Shown: one piece after another, positions 10,782 through 22,233 of the stretch
Numbering within the stretch: the first letter of the stretch is position 1
Layout of the letters: each line of letters begins with the position of its first letter
The notes under the pieces: model-generated
Database searches by the model: none
Seen by the model: the letters and a program-made list of their open reading frames with translations, nothing else
Told to the model about the DNA's origin: nothing
From: Adiantum capillus-veneris
Lineage: Eukaryota; Streptophyta; Polypodiopsida; Polypodiales; Pteridaceae
DNA: 64,000 bases
Assembly (NCBI GenBank): GCA_014529385.2
Contig: CM043942.1
Location: 105,712,141 to 105,776,140, forward strand
Reading direction: 5' to 3'
Position numbers and translations under genes: made by a program

Positions 10782-12135
10782 TGTACATAAAGTGCATTAA
10801 CAAGTGTGAAAGAACTCCCATTTATAGCAGTAAGCACAATCTTTCCAGCTCCCTGAACCAAATAAGGGGCAGTGTTGGCACAAGTGACTGAATTCCCATG
10901 AGGGACAGACTCAAGAGAGGTGAACAATTCACGATGTGAGGTAATGTGCTTTGTATCACCACTATTGAAATACAACACATGTGAATATCCGTAGCAACTA
11001 AAATGCATGCATCATGGACAACAGAATTGTAAGTGTAGTCTGCACTAAAAGCCCATTCTGCATCAACATCAGCATCGTGTAGTCTCCTTTGACAGAAGAC
11101 TCAACGATGGCTTCATTTGTAGTGGAACCAGCATTTGCAATGGAGCCAGCCTCTTTGGCCTTCAACTTAGGACACTGCTTGATCAAGTGATCATTAGCTT
11201 TACAATAATGGCAGTGCATCTTCTTTTTACCCTTATCACCAAAATTCCAGACGAATTGCTGCCAGCAGAAGCATTAGGAAAAGAAGTTTTGCCACTCACA
11301 AACAGAACCATAAGAAGTGGTTGCATTGCTATTACCACCCTTTCTTTGAGAAGAAATAAAATCTTGTTCAGCTGGACACTGCCTAGTCCTATTATTTATG
11401 GAAAGTGACTCATGCAACAACAATGTATATAATTCATAAAACTTGACAACTTCAGGATTTCCTTGGGTCATAAGTCTCCAGGTACTAGCAAAAGTCCGGT
11501 AAGAATCTGGTAAGGCATCAAGGATAGTCTACACAAGGGAACTGTCTGAAATGACTTCGCTTGGAGAAATAAGTTGCTCATTAATATTCTTGACACCAGC
11601 AAGGAAAGTGTCCATATCATCTTCCTCATGCATAATCTTTGAGTCCAGCTCTTTACGCATCAAAGAAATTTTAGCCTCAATGGGGCTTGCATAAAGACCT
11701 ACGAGAATATCCCAAGCCTGTTTTGTAGATTTTTTTGAACGAATGTGAGGAGTAATGGTGCGCTTCACAGAAAATCAACACATGAGCCTGCACATCCTTT
11801 ACATCCCAACCAGCTTGTTATGTCGTAGGCAAAACAACTCTAATGGTAGAAATCCTTGCAGCAAGACCTACAACATCCTCAACATCGCCTACATCCTCAG
11901 AACCAAGACATACATCAATGCCCTGGACAATATTCCAGATGCCCTTTGACACAAGAACATGTTGCATCATGTAAGCCCAGATACAGTAATTGTCCCCATC
12001 CAATCTATCCTCAGGACAACAAACATCTTGAACACGTCTTGTTGCTAGCCATGGAAAATGCCTGCACCAGCTGATGTGAAAATTGTCCAAAATGAGGAGA
12101 AACTGATTGAGACTAGCACGTGCTATATAGCACAA
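10777..12135 (-). pseudogene. Copia-B gag and protease
   Basis: Minus-strand copia gag and protease from high to low coordinates. DRLDGDNYCIWAYMMQHVL near 12000 is the gag N-terminal region. 11768-11529 (AWDILVGLYASPIEAKISLM and onward) is the UBN2-type capsid. CHYCKANDHLIKQCPKL at about 11215-11165 is the zinc knuckle. YFNSGDTKHITSHRELF near 10960-10900 is the copia protease, with D-S-G replaced by N-S-G/D. It ends at ALYVHGM, where Gypsy-C is inserted; pre-integrase continues at 5341. Multiple stops and frame changes. The gag differs clearly from that of Copia-A, so the two are different copia families. Confidence 0.8.
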
Positions 12136-12404
12136 CGCGCACCAGACTGTATGGGACCTGTTATGCAGTAATTGGTGCTGATAAAAATTCTACACAAAAT
12201 GACAAAATTGCTTGTGCAGACCTGGCTCTATTGGAAACAGAGGTCAAAATGAGTTCGAATCAAACATCCGAGCAGACTGAGCTCTACAAGTTTCTCCAAA
12301 AATTTTGTCGACCTACAAACGCTTGCAAAAGCTCACATAAATAAAATAAAGTGAGCAGACGTGTGCTGGAGCTGCTGGCGAGTAAGCCTGAGAGAACGCA
12401 ACCT

Positions 12405-12416
12405 GCTCTGATACCA
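12405..12416 (-). other. Copia-B primer-binding site
   Basis: GCTCTGATACCA on the plus strand is TGGTATCAGAGC on the minus strand, two bases from the LTR edge at 12419. Confidence 0.85.
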
Positions 12417-12418
12417 AT

Positions 12419-12600
12419 TGTTGGAATTAGTGCTGCAAAGAAACACACACATCTTGGAGAAGATAAAGGAAGCTCAAGGCACACAACTGAGAGTATATTA
12501 CTTAGCATGCAATGGAAAGATAGATATCCCTAGAGTTATGGGTGTATATACAATGCACGGGGAAAAAAACCTCCTAAAGAGGGAAAAAATGACCCGTTGG
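12419..12600 (-). repeat. Copia-B 5' LTR, inner part
   Basis: On the plus strand the LTR begins TGTTGGAATTAG at 12419, so on the minus strand it ends CCAACA next to the primer-binding site. The outer end cannot be set because no second copy is in the window; unique sequence gives way to microsatellites by about 12655. Confidence 0.55.
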
Positions 12601-12654
12601 TTCTAGTGTGTTCACACACATCACTACCACATGTATATGATGGTAACATGTGCA

Positions 12655-12677
12655 TGTGTGTGTGTGTGTGTGTGTGT

Positions 12678-12715
<38 letters not shown>

Positions 12716-12878
12716 GGGGGGGGGGGGGGGGGGGGCAAAGAGAGAGGGAAGGAGGGAAAAAAGAGAATTTTTATTCTTTGAACAAATATAAAAGATCTAT
12801 TCAACAAGTATTTTATTCTCATAAGAACAATTTGAACAAATATAAAAGATCTATTCAACGAGTCTTGATCTCAAGGTC

Positions 12879-12931
<53 letters not shown>

Positions 12932-13048
12932 GGGGCAAAGAAAGAGGGAAGGAGGGAAAAAAGAGAATTTTTATTTTCATAAGAACAATTTGAACAAATA
13001 CAAAATATCTATTCAACGAGTCTTGATCTCAAGGTCTAATGAGAGAGA

Positions 13049-13101
<53 letters not shown>

Positions 13102-13617
13102 GGGCAAAGAAAGAGGGAAGGAGGGAAAAAAGAGAATTTTTATTCTCATAAGAACAATCTGAACAAATATAAAAGATCTATTCAACGAGTCTTGATCTCA
13201 AGGTCTAATGAGAGAGAGAGTGAGAGAGAGAGAGAGAGAGGGGGGGGGGGGGGGGGGCAAAGAGAGAGGGAAGGAGGGAAAAAAGAGAATTTTTATTCTC
13301 ATAAGAACAATTTAAACAAATATAAAATATCTAATCAACGAGTCTTGATCTCAAGGTCTAATGAGAGAGAGAGAGAGAGTGAGAGAGAGAGAGAGAGAGA
13401 GAGAAGTTTTAATGTCATAAGAACACATCAAGAGATCTCAAAGCTCTATCTAACAAGTCTTGAACTTAAGACCTAGTATTTAAAACGAAACTATGATAAC
13501 CAATTTGCCACTCAAAGGTTAGTACAATTTCTTTTTCTTATTCACTAAGAGAGATCCCAAAGATCTACCCGAAAACTATTGAACTCAAAACTTTGTGTGT
13601 TTGTGTGTGTGTGTGTG

Positions 13618-13664
<47 letters not shown>

Positions 13665-13760
13665 AACAAAGAAGAAGAGATTTTTAATTTTCATAAGAAA
13701 AATCCAAGTAGAGATAAAAAATCTACTCAATGAGTCTTGATCTCAAGATCTAATAAGAAA
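12655..13760 (+). repeat. Minisatellite of about 150-200-bp units with embedded microsatellites
   Basis: At least four repeats of one plan: (GA)n, then a run of G, then CAAAGA.AGAGGGAAGGAGG, then AGAATTTTTATTCTCATAAG and TCTATTCAACGAGTCTTGAT. The CAAAGA cores start at 12736, 12936, 13105 and 13258, and a more diverged unit lies around 13600-13745. Spacing (200, 169 and 153 bp) varies with the length of the (GA)n and (G)n tracts. (GT)n tracts precede (GA)n in the first, third and last units. No coding potential: reading frames here are repeat artefacts. Confidence 0.9.
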
Positions 13761-14339
13761 ATGAGAGGGAATGGCCATCTTCTTGGAGTGAGTACATGGA
13801 CTAACATACACCCTACTTGCTTGTACGTGCACACACACACACACACACACAGACACCTACAAATATGTGTACGGGTGTGACTCAATGGCCATACTTTTCT
13901 CAACCGCAGCAACACATGGCTCGCACACTAGTTATATATAATGGGGCCTAAAATTTTCAAGGAAGGAGAGAGCCTCCACTTCACTTGTCACTCATTGGTT
14001 CATTTCAAAGAAAACCTTACAAAACATCTAATCTAATGGCCCCTCTTTTACAACCACTTCCCTTTTGTTAATGAGTGAAGCTCATTAGTTCTTGCATGAC
14101 CCATAAAGGGAGTTCCCCCTACAATTATTTATAGGGCCATAGTGGCTTATTGGAATGAAAATCTAAAATATTTTGCGAGTATAAAATGGCCGAGAGCTAT
14201 TGCCTACACGTCTTCATCAACTCCCTGCATTCCATCTACAAAATCATCATCATTAACTCAGTTAAAAAAATAAATAGACAACACATAATTAACCATTACG
14301 CCAGCTATTCCAGTTGCAGCTAACCACTACAACAAGAGG
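13761..14339. other. Unassigned sequence
   Basis: Contains one (CA)n run at about 13829-13851 and otherwise unique, A/T-rich sequence. I see no coding region or element end. Confidence 0.5.
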
Positions 14340-14359
14340 GTGCCCAGTCTCATAAGATC

Positions 14360-14455
14360 ACTTGCCTGCCTAGGCTCTTCCCACATGCTCTATCCTCTGC
14401 CATGGATCTATAAGTATACACATCAATGCATATGCCCTCTGCTAGGGTCGACACA
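14360..14455 (+). repeat. 95-bp direct repeat, left copy
   Basis: CACTTGCCTGCCTAGG...CTAGGGTCGACACACTTTG recurs at 17571-17668 with about ten differences. The two copies bracket the minus-strand gag remnant but are not clearly LTRs. Confidence 0.65.
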
Positions 14456-14552
14456 CTTTGGATGCACAATCATTGCCCACCCCTTTATTGAACCTTTGGA
14501 TGCACACTTTGGATGCACAATCATTGCCCACCCCCTTATTGAACCTTTATTT
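14452..14552 (+). repeat. Tandem duplication, 51-bp unit
   Basis: CACACTTTGGATGCACAATC...TTATTGAACCTTT occurs twice in a row, starting at 14452 and 14503, with one or two differences. Confidence 0.75.
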
Positions 14553-14633
14553 TTCTAGAAATTGTACACACTGGCAAACACTATCAGAAAACCAAACCAT
14601 ATATACACATTTAGTCATTCCTACTATCGAACC

Positions 14634-16030
14634 TCATGTGGGTTGCCCCACCCCCTGCATCACATAGTCTTCACTTGGACCAAAAACCCGGCACTGATCT
14701 TCTCCATCCATTTGCAGCACCTGCCAATAGTGTTTCACCCATGTCCGCAACCATCCATGCACACAATATGCCCAAAGAACTTTAGCACTTCTTTGAGCAT
14801 GAACCTGTCTCATCAAATTACCTGGCCTTACAATCATATTACCTAAACCAACCAAGGAATCTAGCTTTGCAACCACATCATCTGTACCAACCAACACTTC
14901 TGACCCTCCCTCTCTACCATGTAAGTAGAGCTCCTCTCGATGAAACCCTTTATCCAACATATAATAACCTGCACCGTTGCACTTACAAGCATATACCTTA
15001 ACCATGAATTGCATACCTCTTTAGGCAGCTTGGACACTTTATGGGAATTTCCTTCATTTGCCATATGGCATGTCTGCTGCACTGGACTCTCCACCTCCTA
15101 TTTTTTAGTGCTCTCCTTTTCTCCAGCAATACATTGATGAAAGCATCACCAAGCCCTTTTTCTTCAACCACCAACTCCTTAAAGTCGATCCGCTCTACTT
15201 TCTTGTCAGCTTCAATTTCTTGCACTTCAATCATCATTTCTCTCGCTGCATCATGCTCTACCAAAGTGGAGAGAAACTCCCCCCATACTGCATCATCTCG
15301 GTCCTCATCTGTAGCAAGGCCACCTCATTGGTTTTGGCAAGATCCTGCACCCTTTCTACATGTATACCCTCATTGGTGGGCATGGACTCCTCCACTTGAT
15401 CCTCATCAGGCATTCCAAATGCACTTCTCCATGTTCTCCACACATACTCACCGTATCTCCATGCACATGCAAAAGATCAAACTCTTTATACCTGGATTGG
15501 GTTGAATCTGTTTCCCAGCTTGTATCTGCATTTGTACAGCCTCAACATACGTTGCAAGTCCATCCGTCTCAACTTTATCTCTAACCTCCTTGTGCTAGCA
15601 ATTGAAAAACTTGCTCAATTTTTAAAAATCAAGACTTTGAGTATTGGTTACCTCCAGCAACTCTCGCCAAAGAGCTTTGAACTCCCATATGAATGCCTAA
15701 AAATCTCCATCAAGCCTTTGATTTAGATCATCCATCTTTATCTTTACCTCATGCATCTGCACGGCTCTTTCAAAACTTCACAATTCATCTTTTCCTCTAC
15801 CAGTAATTCATCAAACCAGCGTTTTGCACTCCCACAAACCAGCAATAGAAAAATTTGTACCGCACCTTCTTCTTTTGTCAACCTATTTTCCAACACGAAT
15901 AGACCGTACTTTGCAGCCAGGTTTTTGCATCCTCCACCGCATTGAAAATAGGAAACCACATTTGCACCATCTTGCATCGTATTTTCTTTTCAAAATTTGC
16001 ACTTCATCTATATCAAAATCATGACTCTGT
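14634..16030 (-). pseudogene. Gypsy-type gag remnant
   Basis: The minus-strand frame 15977-15744 encodes AKYGLFVLENRLTKEEGAVQ followed by LLVCGSAKRWFDELLVEE, which resembles the end of a Ty3/gypsy capsid domain (G-x-A-x-x-W-F-D-E). Further pieces are 15264-14998 (acidic, then a CPSC-containing segment) and 15014-14634. The pieces lie in different frames with stops between. No protease or pol motif is found nearby. LTRs could not be identified, so family and borders remain open. Confidence 0.5.
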
Positions 16031-17570
16031 CTTCAAACATGAGCAATTAGATAGCTCCTTAGTGGGGGCACTAGAAGATGGATAGGGGAAAAGGGGAACA
16101 CACCCAAAACCCAAGTAATCTGCCTCTCTATAGCCCAAGATAATCACTATACCCCCATCCACTAGAGTTCACCTTTAAAACTTGACAATCTCGCAAGCAA
16201 ACCACCATTTGTGCAAAATTACAAAAGCACACACACATTACAACATTGCAAAAACCACCAATCAACATGTACATCCCAATTCACGGCCCTCACCACACAC
16301 ACACACACTCTCTCTCAATCCCTCTGTGCACAACAAATCATTAGGGGGCACACCTGCCGACACACATTTGAAAACACGTGCACACGAGTAGAGAAGAGAA
16401 GGGGGAAGTCAAAGATTGGCACCAATTGCATAGAAAAGACCGTTTACTTCATGAAAAAACCCATGTACATGATAGCTCCAAGACAACACACCCTCGGCAA
16501 GCACAAAACAACCAATCTACAGCCCTTTGACTTTGCATTGACACCATAGCCGCACCTCATAAGTACTTCTACTAGCCCTCCATTGCCAAATAAAACCTTG
16601 CCCCAGAGATCCTCTTTGAGCTTCCCTAAATAAAACCTCTGTGAGCTCTCCAAAACCCTCCTCTCGGTATCCTCCTTGAGCTTCCCAAAATTCTCCCAAG
16701 ATCTCTCCCTTGTCGCTAAAAATTTGGCCCTTGTAGGACATGTGCACCTTCAATTTTGTCAAACTCTTGCTATTTTTGGACTGCCCCTTTGCATGGGAAG
16801 ACTCGCTGGCTCCACACCACTGTATGCACCAACCCTTAGGACCCTAGGGAATAGTGGGGCATGACTGTTCCTTGCAGGACCTCCTCCTTATCTAAAATCT
16901 TGGCCCTTGAGGGTGCATTTAAACCTCGTGAGATAGCCCCTTGCTAAGAAACATCATTGCCTCCTACATGCTAGTGGCACCGCCTGCAACAGTCAAAAGG
17001 CACCCCCACATGCCACAACACAATCTGACAAAAAGGTTGGCAACTCCGGTCATCTTCACGTTTTATTATCTGGCCCGTCTAGACTCCATTTGACAATCTA
17101 TAAACTCCCATGTCCTTCATACGCTGCATACTCCACATACAAACAGTGGCGAGTCTCTAAAAACTCTAGATGGCACTTTGATCAAGGTGACCAATCTGGT
17201 ACAGGACTGGCCCCTGACAAAACATCAACTAACACTAACTCACCATCCAGGACTCCAAATGATGATCTAGAAAGACTCACATGATCCATATGATGCACTT
17301 TACACATCCATATGATGAAACTAGATCTGACCACCTATCATCACTTGGCCTATCGTCTCAAATCTGCAATGTACTCTAGCTTCAAACTCTAACATCTTGC
17401 ACTTTGTAGCTATGTTTGATGAGCCGTCTACACATACTCTTTCATCACTTCAAGCTCTTCATATCCAAGTCAAAACCAAACACTTTGGACATCCTTCACC
17501 TGTCACCCTATCAAGCTCTCTAGAGCCCTTTTGGCCAAAAAAACCAAAGAATGCATACATATATCTGTTG
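16031..17570. other. Unassigned sequence
   Basis: Contains a short (CA)n tract at about 16292-16308 and C/T-rich repeats such as CTTGAGCTTCCC around 16615-16690. It may be the leader or LTR of the adjacent gag remnant, but no terminal repeat or primer-binding site was recognised. Confidence 0.4.
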
Positions 17571-17668
17571 TCACTTGCCTGCCCAGGATCTTCCCATCTT
17601 CTCTTCCTCTGCCATGAATCTATAAGCGTACACATCACTGTATGTGCCCTCTACTAGGGTCGACATAC
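17571..17668 (+). repeat. 95-bp direct repeat, right copy
   Basis: Partner of 14360-14455: CACTTGCCTGCCCAGG to CTAGGGTCGACATACTTTG. Confidence 0.65.
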
Positions 17669-18057
17669 TTTGCCACAAAAGACCCGGTTGGTTACGGTTT
17701 CCAAGGCCTAACCTCAATTGACTTGTAGTTCCAAGCGAAGGGGTCTAGACCCAAGAACTAGTAAAAAAAAGAATAAGTTCTTACCAACGTACTGATCCTT
17801 GCTAAGTGGGGAAAATTAATAATACTGGATAGAACCCCCGCAATTTACATTGACAGGTTGATGATGTGGTAGACTATAAAAATGCTTGTAAAAGACGCCG
17901 ACAACTTGTTGACATGGTAGTATGAATTTTTGTGGAAAGTAGTGGTTGTTTTTATTGCTGGCTACTTTTGAATATTAGATGCTTTTCATGTTGATGCTTT
18001 TGCTATTACTACTTTTCATGGCCAAGGGCCTTTAAATATGTGCCACGGGCTCATTCT
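17669..18057. other. Unassigned sequence
   Basis: No coding or repeat signature seen. It abuts the TGTTAGG edge of the inverted Copia-A LTR and does not carry a primer-binding site, so this LTR is either solo or a 3' LTR. Confidence 0.4.
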
Positions 18058-18802
18058 TGTTAGGAAATAGGACGTAGCTAAATAGATATTTGAGTAACTT
18101 ACTTAATGGAAAGAGACAAATTTGCACACATGAGAGAATATAGAGTAGAGAGCATGACATATGTGGTTCACCCAATGTGGGCTACATCCACAAGAAAGCA
18201 GCTCCTCAATGGCTTTAGTACTTCAAACAAGAAGTAGGTTACAAAGGGATTATAACCTTAATAGAGCTCCCGCCTTGCTTCACTCTCACCACCTCACACC
18301 CACCTTGTTGCATCAACTTCACACTATAGCACAATGCTTCACAATCCATTTTTGTGTGTAGAAGAGGCCTCCTTTTATAGGCCAAAAGCGATTCCCTCTC
18401 TCATGAGAGGCAGTCGGTGTGTAGCCGCCCTTGTGTTGACAAGTCCACCTTGGACTCTCCAATGCGCCCATGTATGGCCGCCCTTGACAAGACAAGTCCA
18501 TCTTGAAATTGGACACCGGCCATTGAATTTTTCCACCACCCACCACTGGCCATTGACTTCTGCCAACCGGCAATCGGTCATTGGCTACTGGCCACCGGCC
18601 ACCTAACCGACCGTTTTTTGGCCGCCATCCGGCCATAATATTATGGAAAAAGGGAATATTTTGGTGAGACTGGCTGTGAAAATTTTGGTTTCCAGCGAGT
18701 AATTTTTCTTCACATGCAATGTCTTCTCCTCATAACGGGGGACTTACAAAAGTGCATTTTTACAGAAAATTACAAGGGGTAAGTCAGGCTCCATACTTAA
18801 AA
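18058..18802 (-). repeat. Copia-A LTR (inverted copy)
   Basis: On the plus strand it starts TGTTAGGAAATAGG at 18058 and ends CATACTTAAAA at 18802; the terminal CA has mutated to AA. Its reverse complement matches 1893-2641 over its whole length, including the TATA region (TTTTATAGG at about 18373-18381). The left side lacks a primer-binding site. With 1893-2641 it forms inverted LTRs about 16 kb apart. Confidence 0.85.
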
Positions 18803-19272
18803 ATTCTCTGGTATGCTCTCGTGTGAAGATGCAGACAAGGAGTTCTGACATTGTACTGAGTTGAAGCAAAATAAAGAAATATTGAAAGGGGTGCCAAGTT
18901 TTGGGGCCAGTGAAAAGTCTATTCAATTTGGTCTTTTCCATTGGCATGTGGTGTGTTGAGCTGTCAAGCTCAACATGTATGGCTCTTGGATGACTATCAT
19001 TGATAGTCATCATCATTGACATGCCTTGTCAATACATATATATTTGTCAATGATACTAGAAGTGTACTACATCAAGTTGGTCTACCTACCAGAGTTATGG
19101 TACACTTATCCATTCACCTCATTCACAAGTATTTCATAGTAGACCATTGTACTAGGTTTCCTTTGTGTTGTTATTTTCCCCTATGTTTTTTTTGTAGCCC
19201 ACATATCTCGATCTAGTGAAGAAGAAGAAGAACCGGGTTTGTCTCCATCTATTTTGAGTGTGTGTGTACTTG
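18803..19272. other. Unassigned sequence
   Basis: A 92-codon minus-strand frame (19022-18744) runs into the LTR and resembles no family I know. Nothing else is supported. Confidence 0.4.
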
Positions 19273-20195
19273 TGTTGGGGATTCCATCATTGCATAGCTC
19301 TAATGACCAACAAAATTATCAATCCGGAGGGATGAGCTACCCGGCTAGGGCATGGAAACACTCACACGATTAGTGAGATCATGGAAGCACAAATGGTTGA
19401 CTCTATGAGGTGGGCTTCTCAGCCTATGGAGGAGCTAAGCCACACTGAAGGGCAATCTCCATATTCACTTCTCTTTACCTCCAACCAACCCAACCGCACA
19501 CGCTAACGATTTCAAAACGCACACAACACTAATCCTATCATGCAACAAACTAATCACAAGCGCACATAGATAGATCTATCGAGCACCACAATCCAATCAA
19601 ACCTACATGCACACACAAGAAAAAGAGGGCAATCACACAAGATTAGAGAGGGATTAACCACTAATTATTTACGATCTAGCTAATCAAAGCATCATAGGCA
19701 ATCATAAGAAGCATGAGAGAGGCATAGTAAAAGAGAATTAAGCGTTGATTAGTGTTAACCAAGTCACATGAGCAAGGAGAAGCTCAAGGACTCCATAGCC
19801 ACACACCTCAAGAGCTCTCACCAAAGATTTCTCTCAACAGATGAGCTTAAGAACCCTAATTTCTTTTACACACTGCCTTATGTACCTAGGGTAAAAATAT
19901 GCATTGTCCGGGCACCCAAGGTCTTTAGGGATCCACCACTTACTAAATTTGTTACCTAGGCACATTAATTTACTTGTTCTTTACAGCTTGAAACTCCCAT
20001 TGAGTCCATAACACATTAGAAATATTACAATGGCCTGAAATAAATCGGGAGTTTACAATACGTGACCATTTTGGGAAAACTTGAAAAATGTGTAACTCCA
20101 ATCTTTATTGCTTCTTTGTATTCATCCTCGATGTGCATCTGTACTTCTTTGGTCTTTAGCAACTTCTGGTATAACTGACGTTGACTCAGTTAACA
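19273..20195 (-). repeat. Candidate LTR (solo or 3')
   Basis: Bounded by TGTTGGGGATTCC at 19273 and CAGTTAACA at 20195, which on the minus strand reads TGTTAACTG to CCCCAACA. Directly outside the minus-strand start is a polypurine tract, GGAAGGGGGGAA (20196-20207 read in reverse), the expected neighbour of a 3' LTR. No second copy is in the window, so the distal end is a guess. Confidence 0.45.
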
Positions 20196-20207
20196 TTCCC
20201 CCCTTCC
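20196..20207 (-). other. Candidate polypurine tract
   Basis: On the minus strand GGAAGGGGGGAA, adjoining TGTTAAC. Plus-strand priming site typical of LTR retrotransposons. Confidence 0.5.
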
Positions 20208-20442
20208 GATTTTAGTGCCCGTCCCCGGGCACTGTTGAAAAGTGTCCGTGGAGGCTGTGGAAGGTTTGATTGGTTGTTGATGACTGATTCTCTTCATTTT
20301 TCATTGGATTTGTTGATGAGGTTGAATTTGTTGCAGCATCAAGATTGGTCCGATTATGTCTGATGTGAGAGATGATGTTGCATTTTCCCGTTGTAATAGC
20401 ATAATGATGAGGTTGCTGTTTATTTATGAAAAGTATGTACAA
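20208..20442 (-). pseudogene. Possible C-terminal tail of an LTR-element polyprotein
   Basis: The minus-strand translation just before the polypurine tract ends ARGRALKSEGG in one frame, a common style of gypsy pol tail. The main open frame (20442-20212, 76 codons, polar and Asn/Thr-rich) matches no known domain. Low confidence. Confidence 0.25.
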
Positions 20443-21519
20443 GGAAAGTAGAATGACAAGGCTCTAAATTAGTTTCTAATACCTGGATGACCAAAGGGAA
20501 AAAACCCAGTGGGAAAAAGTGCCTTTGGGATACACGCATTATTGAAGTACTTATTAGCATGGGAAATATTAATAAAGTACTCAAATGATTATTTGCTGAT
20601 AGATATTAGGGTCTCTGGCACCCGTGCAAAGGGGATTCTCGTTTAAAGGATTAATATCATGCCATGTTGATCATAAATAGAAAGTTTCTATTTTTGGAAG
20701 TTTTTCCACCTTTGATGAACTAATGATGAATATATTGATGTAAGATTTTAAAAAATAATATTTTTTCCTTTTTTGACATCTTTGTCCAAATAAAGTAAGT
20801 TTTGAGGTTCTTGCACCCACCTAGATGCGATCATGTTGTCTAAATCTACCCCATCCTAAATGTCCATAAAAATAGCTACTTGCATTGAAAATTGCTTAAT
20901 ATAGCAAGTGTGTAATCTAACACCTTATCGTGTCATCCTCAAGCTTGTCTTTTAATAGCAACTTTCATAATTAAATTCTCATAAGCCAAGCTCACTCTAG
21001 AAAATTAATTTCCATCCTATTGTTAATAGATTAAAAATCCTAAGTTTAAGGTATGCATATGTATGCATGTTCATGGGGATGTATGTGCATGTGTATGTAT
21101 GTGTGTGTGTATGTATGTCCATAAATGACCCATGGCCATAGACCATCTCTTATGGTATGTTGACTCTAAGCATGGATAAGTACATGAGGTGTATCACTCA
21201 ATTGGGTAAAAGGAGACACATATAGTGGTAAGCGAGAGGCTTGTGACACCTCTAATTCTTTCTTTGGCAAGAGGGGGCAAGCAAGGGAGGTATGGGCAAG
21301 CCTTGGCCATCAAGAAACCCCAAAACTCTATATAAAGGGCATTCACACTCAAGTTTTGACACACTTGACCACATATTGGAGATAGGGAAACTGTGCTGAT
21401 GTGGCTCCTCGTTGTGCTGAAGCTTCAACAAGGCTTTGAGAGATCAATAACTCCAAAGAACATTTGGTAATGTCAATCTATTATTCAATCAAGTTATTAT
21501 CAATCTCTTCTCTTAATTG
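20443..21519. other. Unassigned A/T-rich sequence
   Basis: No coding signal. Short TATG/TGTG-rich run at 21053-21120. A TATATAAAG at 21329-21337 followed by a leader-like segment is suggestive of an LTR promoter, but no LTR border could be set. Confidence 0.4.
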
Positions 21520-21626
21520 GAATCCTTTCCAATTGCTACCATATTATTATAATTCAATTTGAATCCTTTCCAATTTCTACCATATTATTATTCAAGTGGA
21601 TCCTTTCCAATTGCTACTCTATTATT
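21520..21626 (+). repeat. Degenerate tandem repeat of about 40 bp, three copies
   Basis: GAATCCTTTCCAATTGCTAC-type units start at about 21520, 21561 and 21599, each followed by CATATTATTA or similar. Confidence 0.65.
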
Positions 21627-21759
21627 AAATGCTATACTCTTATTTACCTATCCTCAATTGGAGATCAACACTCATAATTTGTACCTATTTTATGGTAAAC
21701 TCTCTACATTACAAAGTAATGAAGGTCTCACTACTCGATTTCATAATCAATTGTAGTGA

Positions 21760-22040
21760 TTGCATGCAAAATTCTAATTCAATAAAACATGGATGCATGT
21801 ATAATTATTTGTGGTGATTGCATGCACAATTCTTCATCAATGTAACATAGATGATTGTATAATCAATTGTGGTGATTGCATGCACGATTCTTCATCATGG
21901 TAACATAGATGCTTGTATAATCAATTTTGGTGATTGCATGCACAATTCTTCATCAATGTAGCATATATGCATGTATAATCGATTGTGGTGATTGCATTCA
22001 TAATTCTTCATCATTGTAACCTAGATGTTTGCATGAATTA
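21760..22040 (+). repeat. 58-bp tandem repeat, about five copies
   Basis: TTGCATGCACAATTCTTCAT starts at 21760 (diverged), 21818, 21876, 21934 and 21992, spaced exactly 58 bp each time. Each unit ends TCAATTGTGGTGA with point changes; the last is partial. Non-coding. Confidence 0.9.
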
Positions 22041-22150
22041 GCTAATCATATTCAAGAATTTTGTCCGACTAAAATGATGGATTGTTCTTGCAAGTAGATA
22101 TAAGTGATGAATCATGTGATTAGTGTATGGGTTATACTCACGAATGCGAG

Positions 22151-22181
22151 TGTGTGTGTGTGTGAGAGGGGGGGGGGGGGA

Positions 22182-22230
<49 letters not shown>
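22151..22230 (+). repeat. Compound microsatellite (GT)n-(G)n-(GATA)n-(GA)n
   Basis: Ordered tracts of GT, G, GATA and GA. In reverse this is (CT)n-(C)n-(CA)n, the same order as at 37400-37582, where it follows the same flanking repeat. Confidence 0.9.

Positions 22231-22233
<3 letters not shown>

Noticed and set aside
12574-13476. Glu/Arg/Gly-rich frames
   Set aside because: They follow (GA)n and (G)n tracts of the minisatellite and change with tract length.
15400-15425. Hammerhead ribozyme core (CTGATGAG on the minus strand)
   Set aside because: No matching GAAA and stem partners; the bases encode gag residues (MPDEDQVEE).
14360-17668. The two 95-bp direct repeats as LTRs of the gag remnant
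   Set aside because: Too short, no TG/CA ends agreeing between copies, and no primer-binding site or polypurine tract next to them.
20181-20363. 60-codon plus-strand frame
   Set aside because: It overlaps the polypurine tract and LTR edge of a minus-strand candidate element and has no family resemblance.
21760-22040. CRISPR-like array
   Set aside because: Repeats are contiguous 58-bp units without spacers, in a plant nuclear context.
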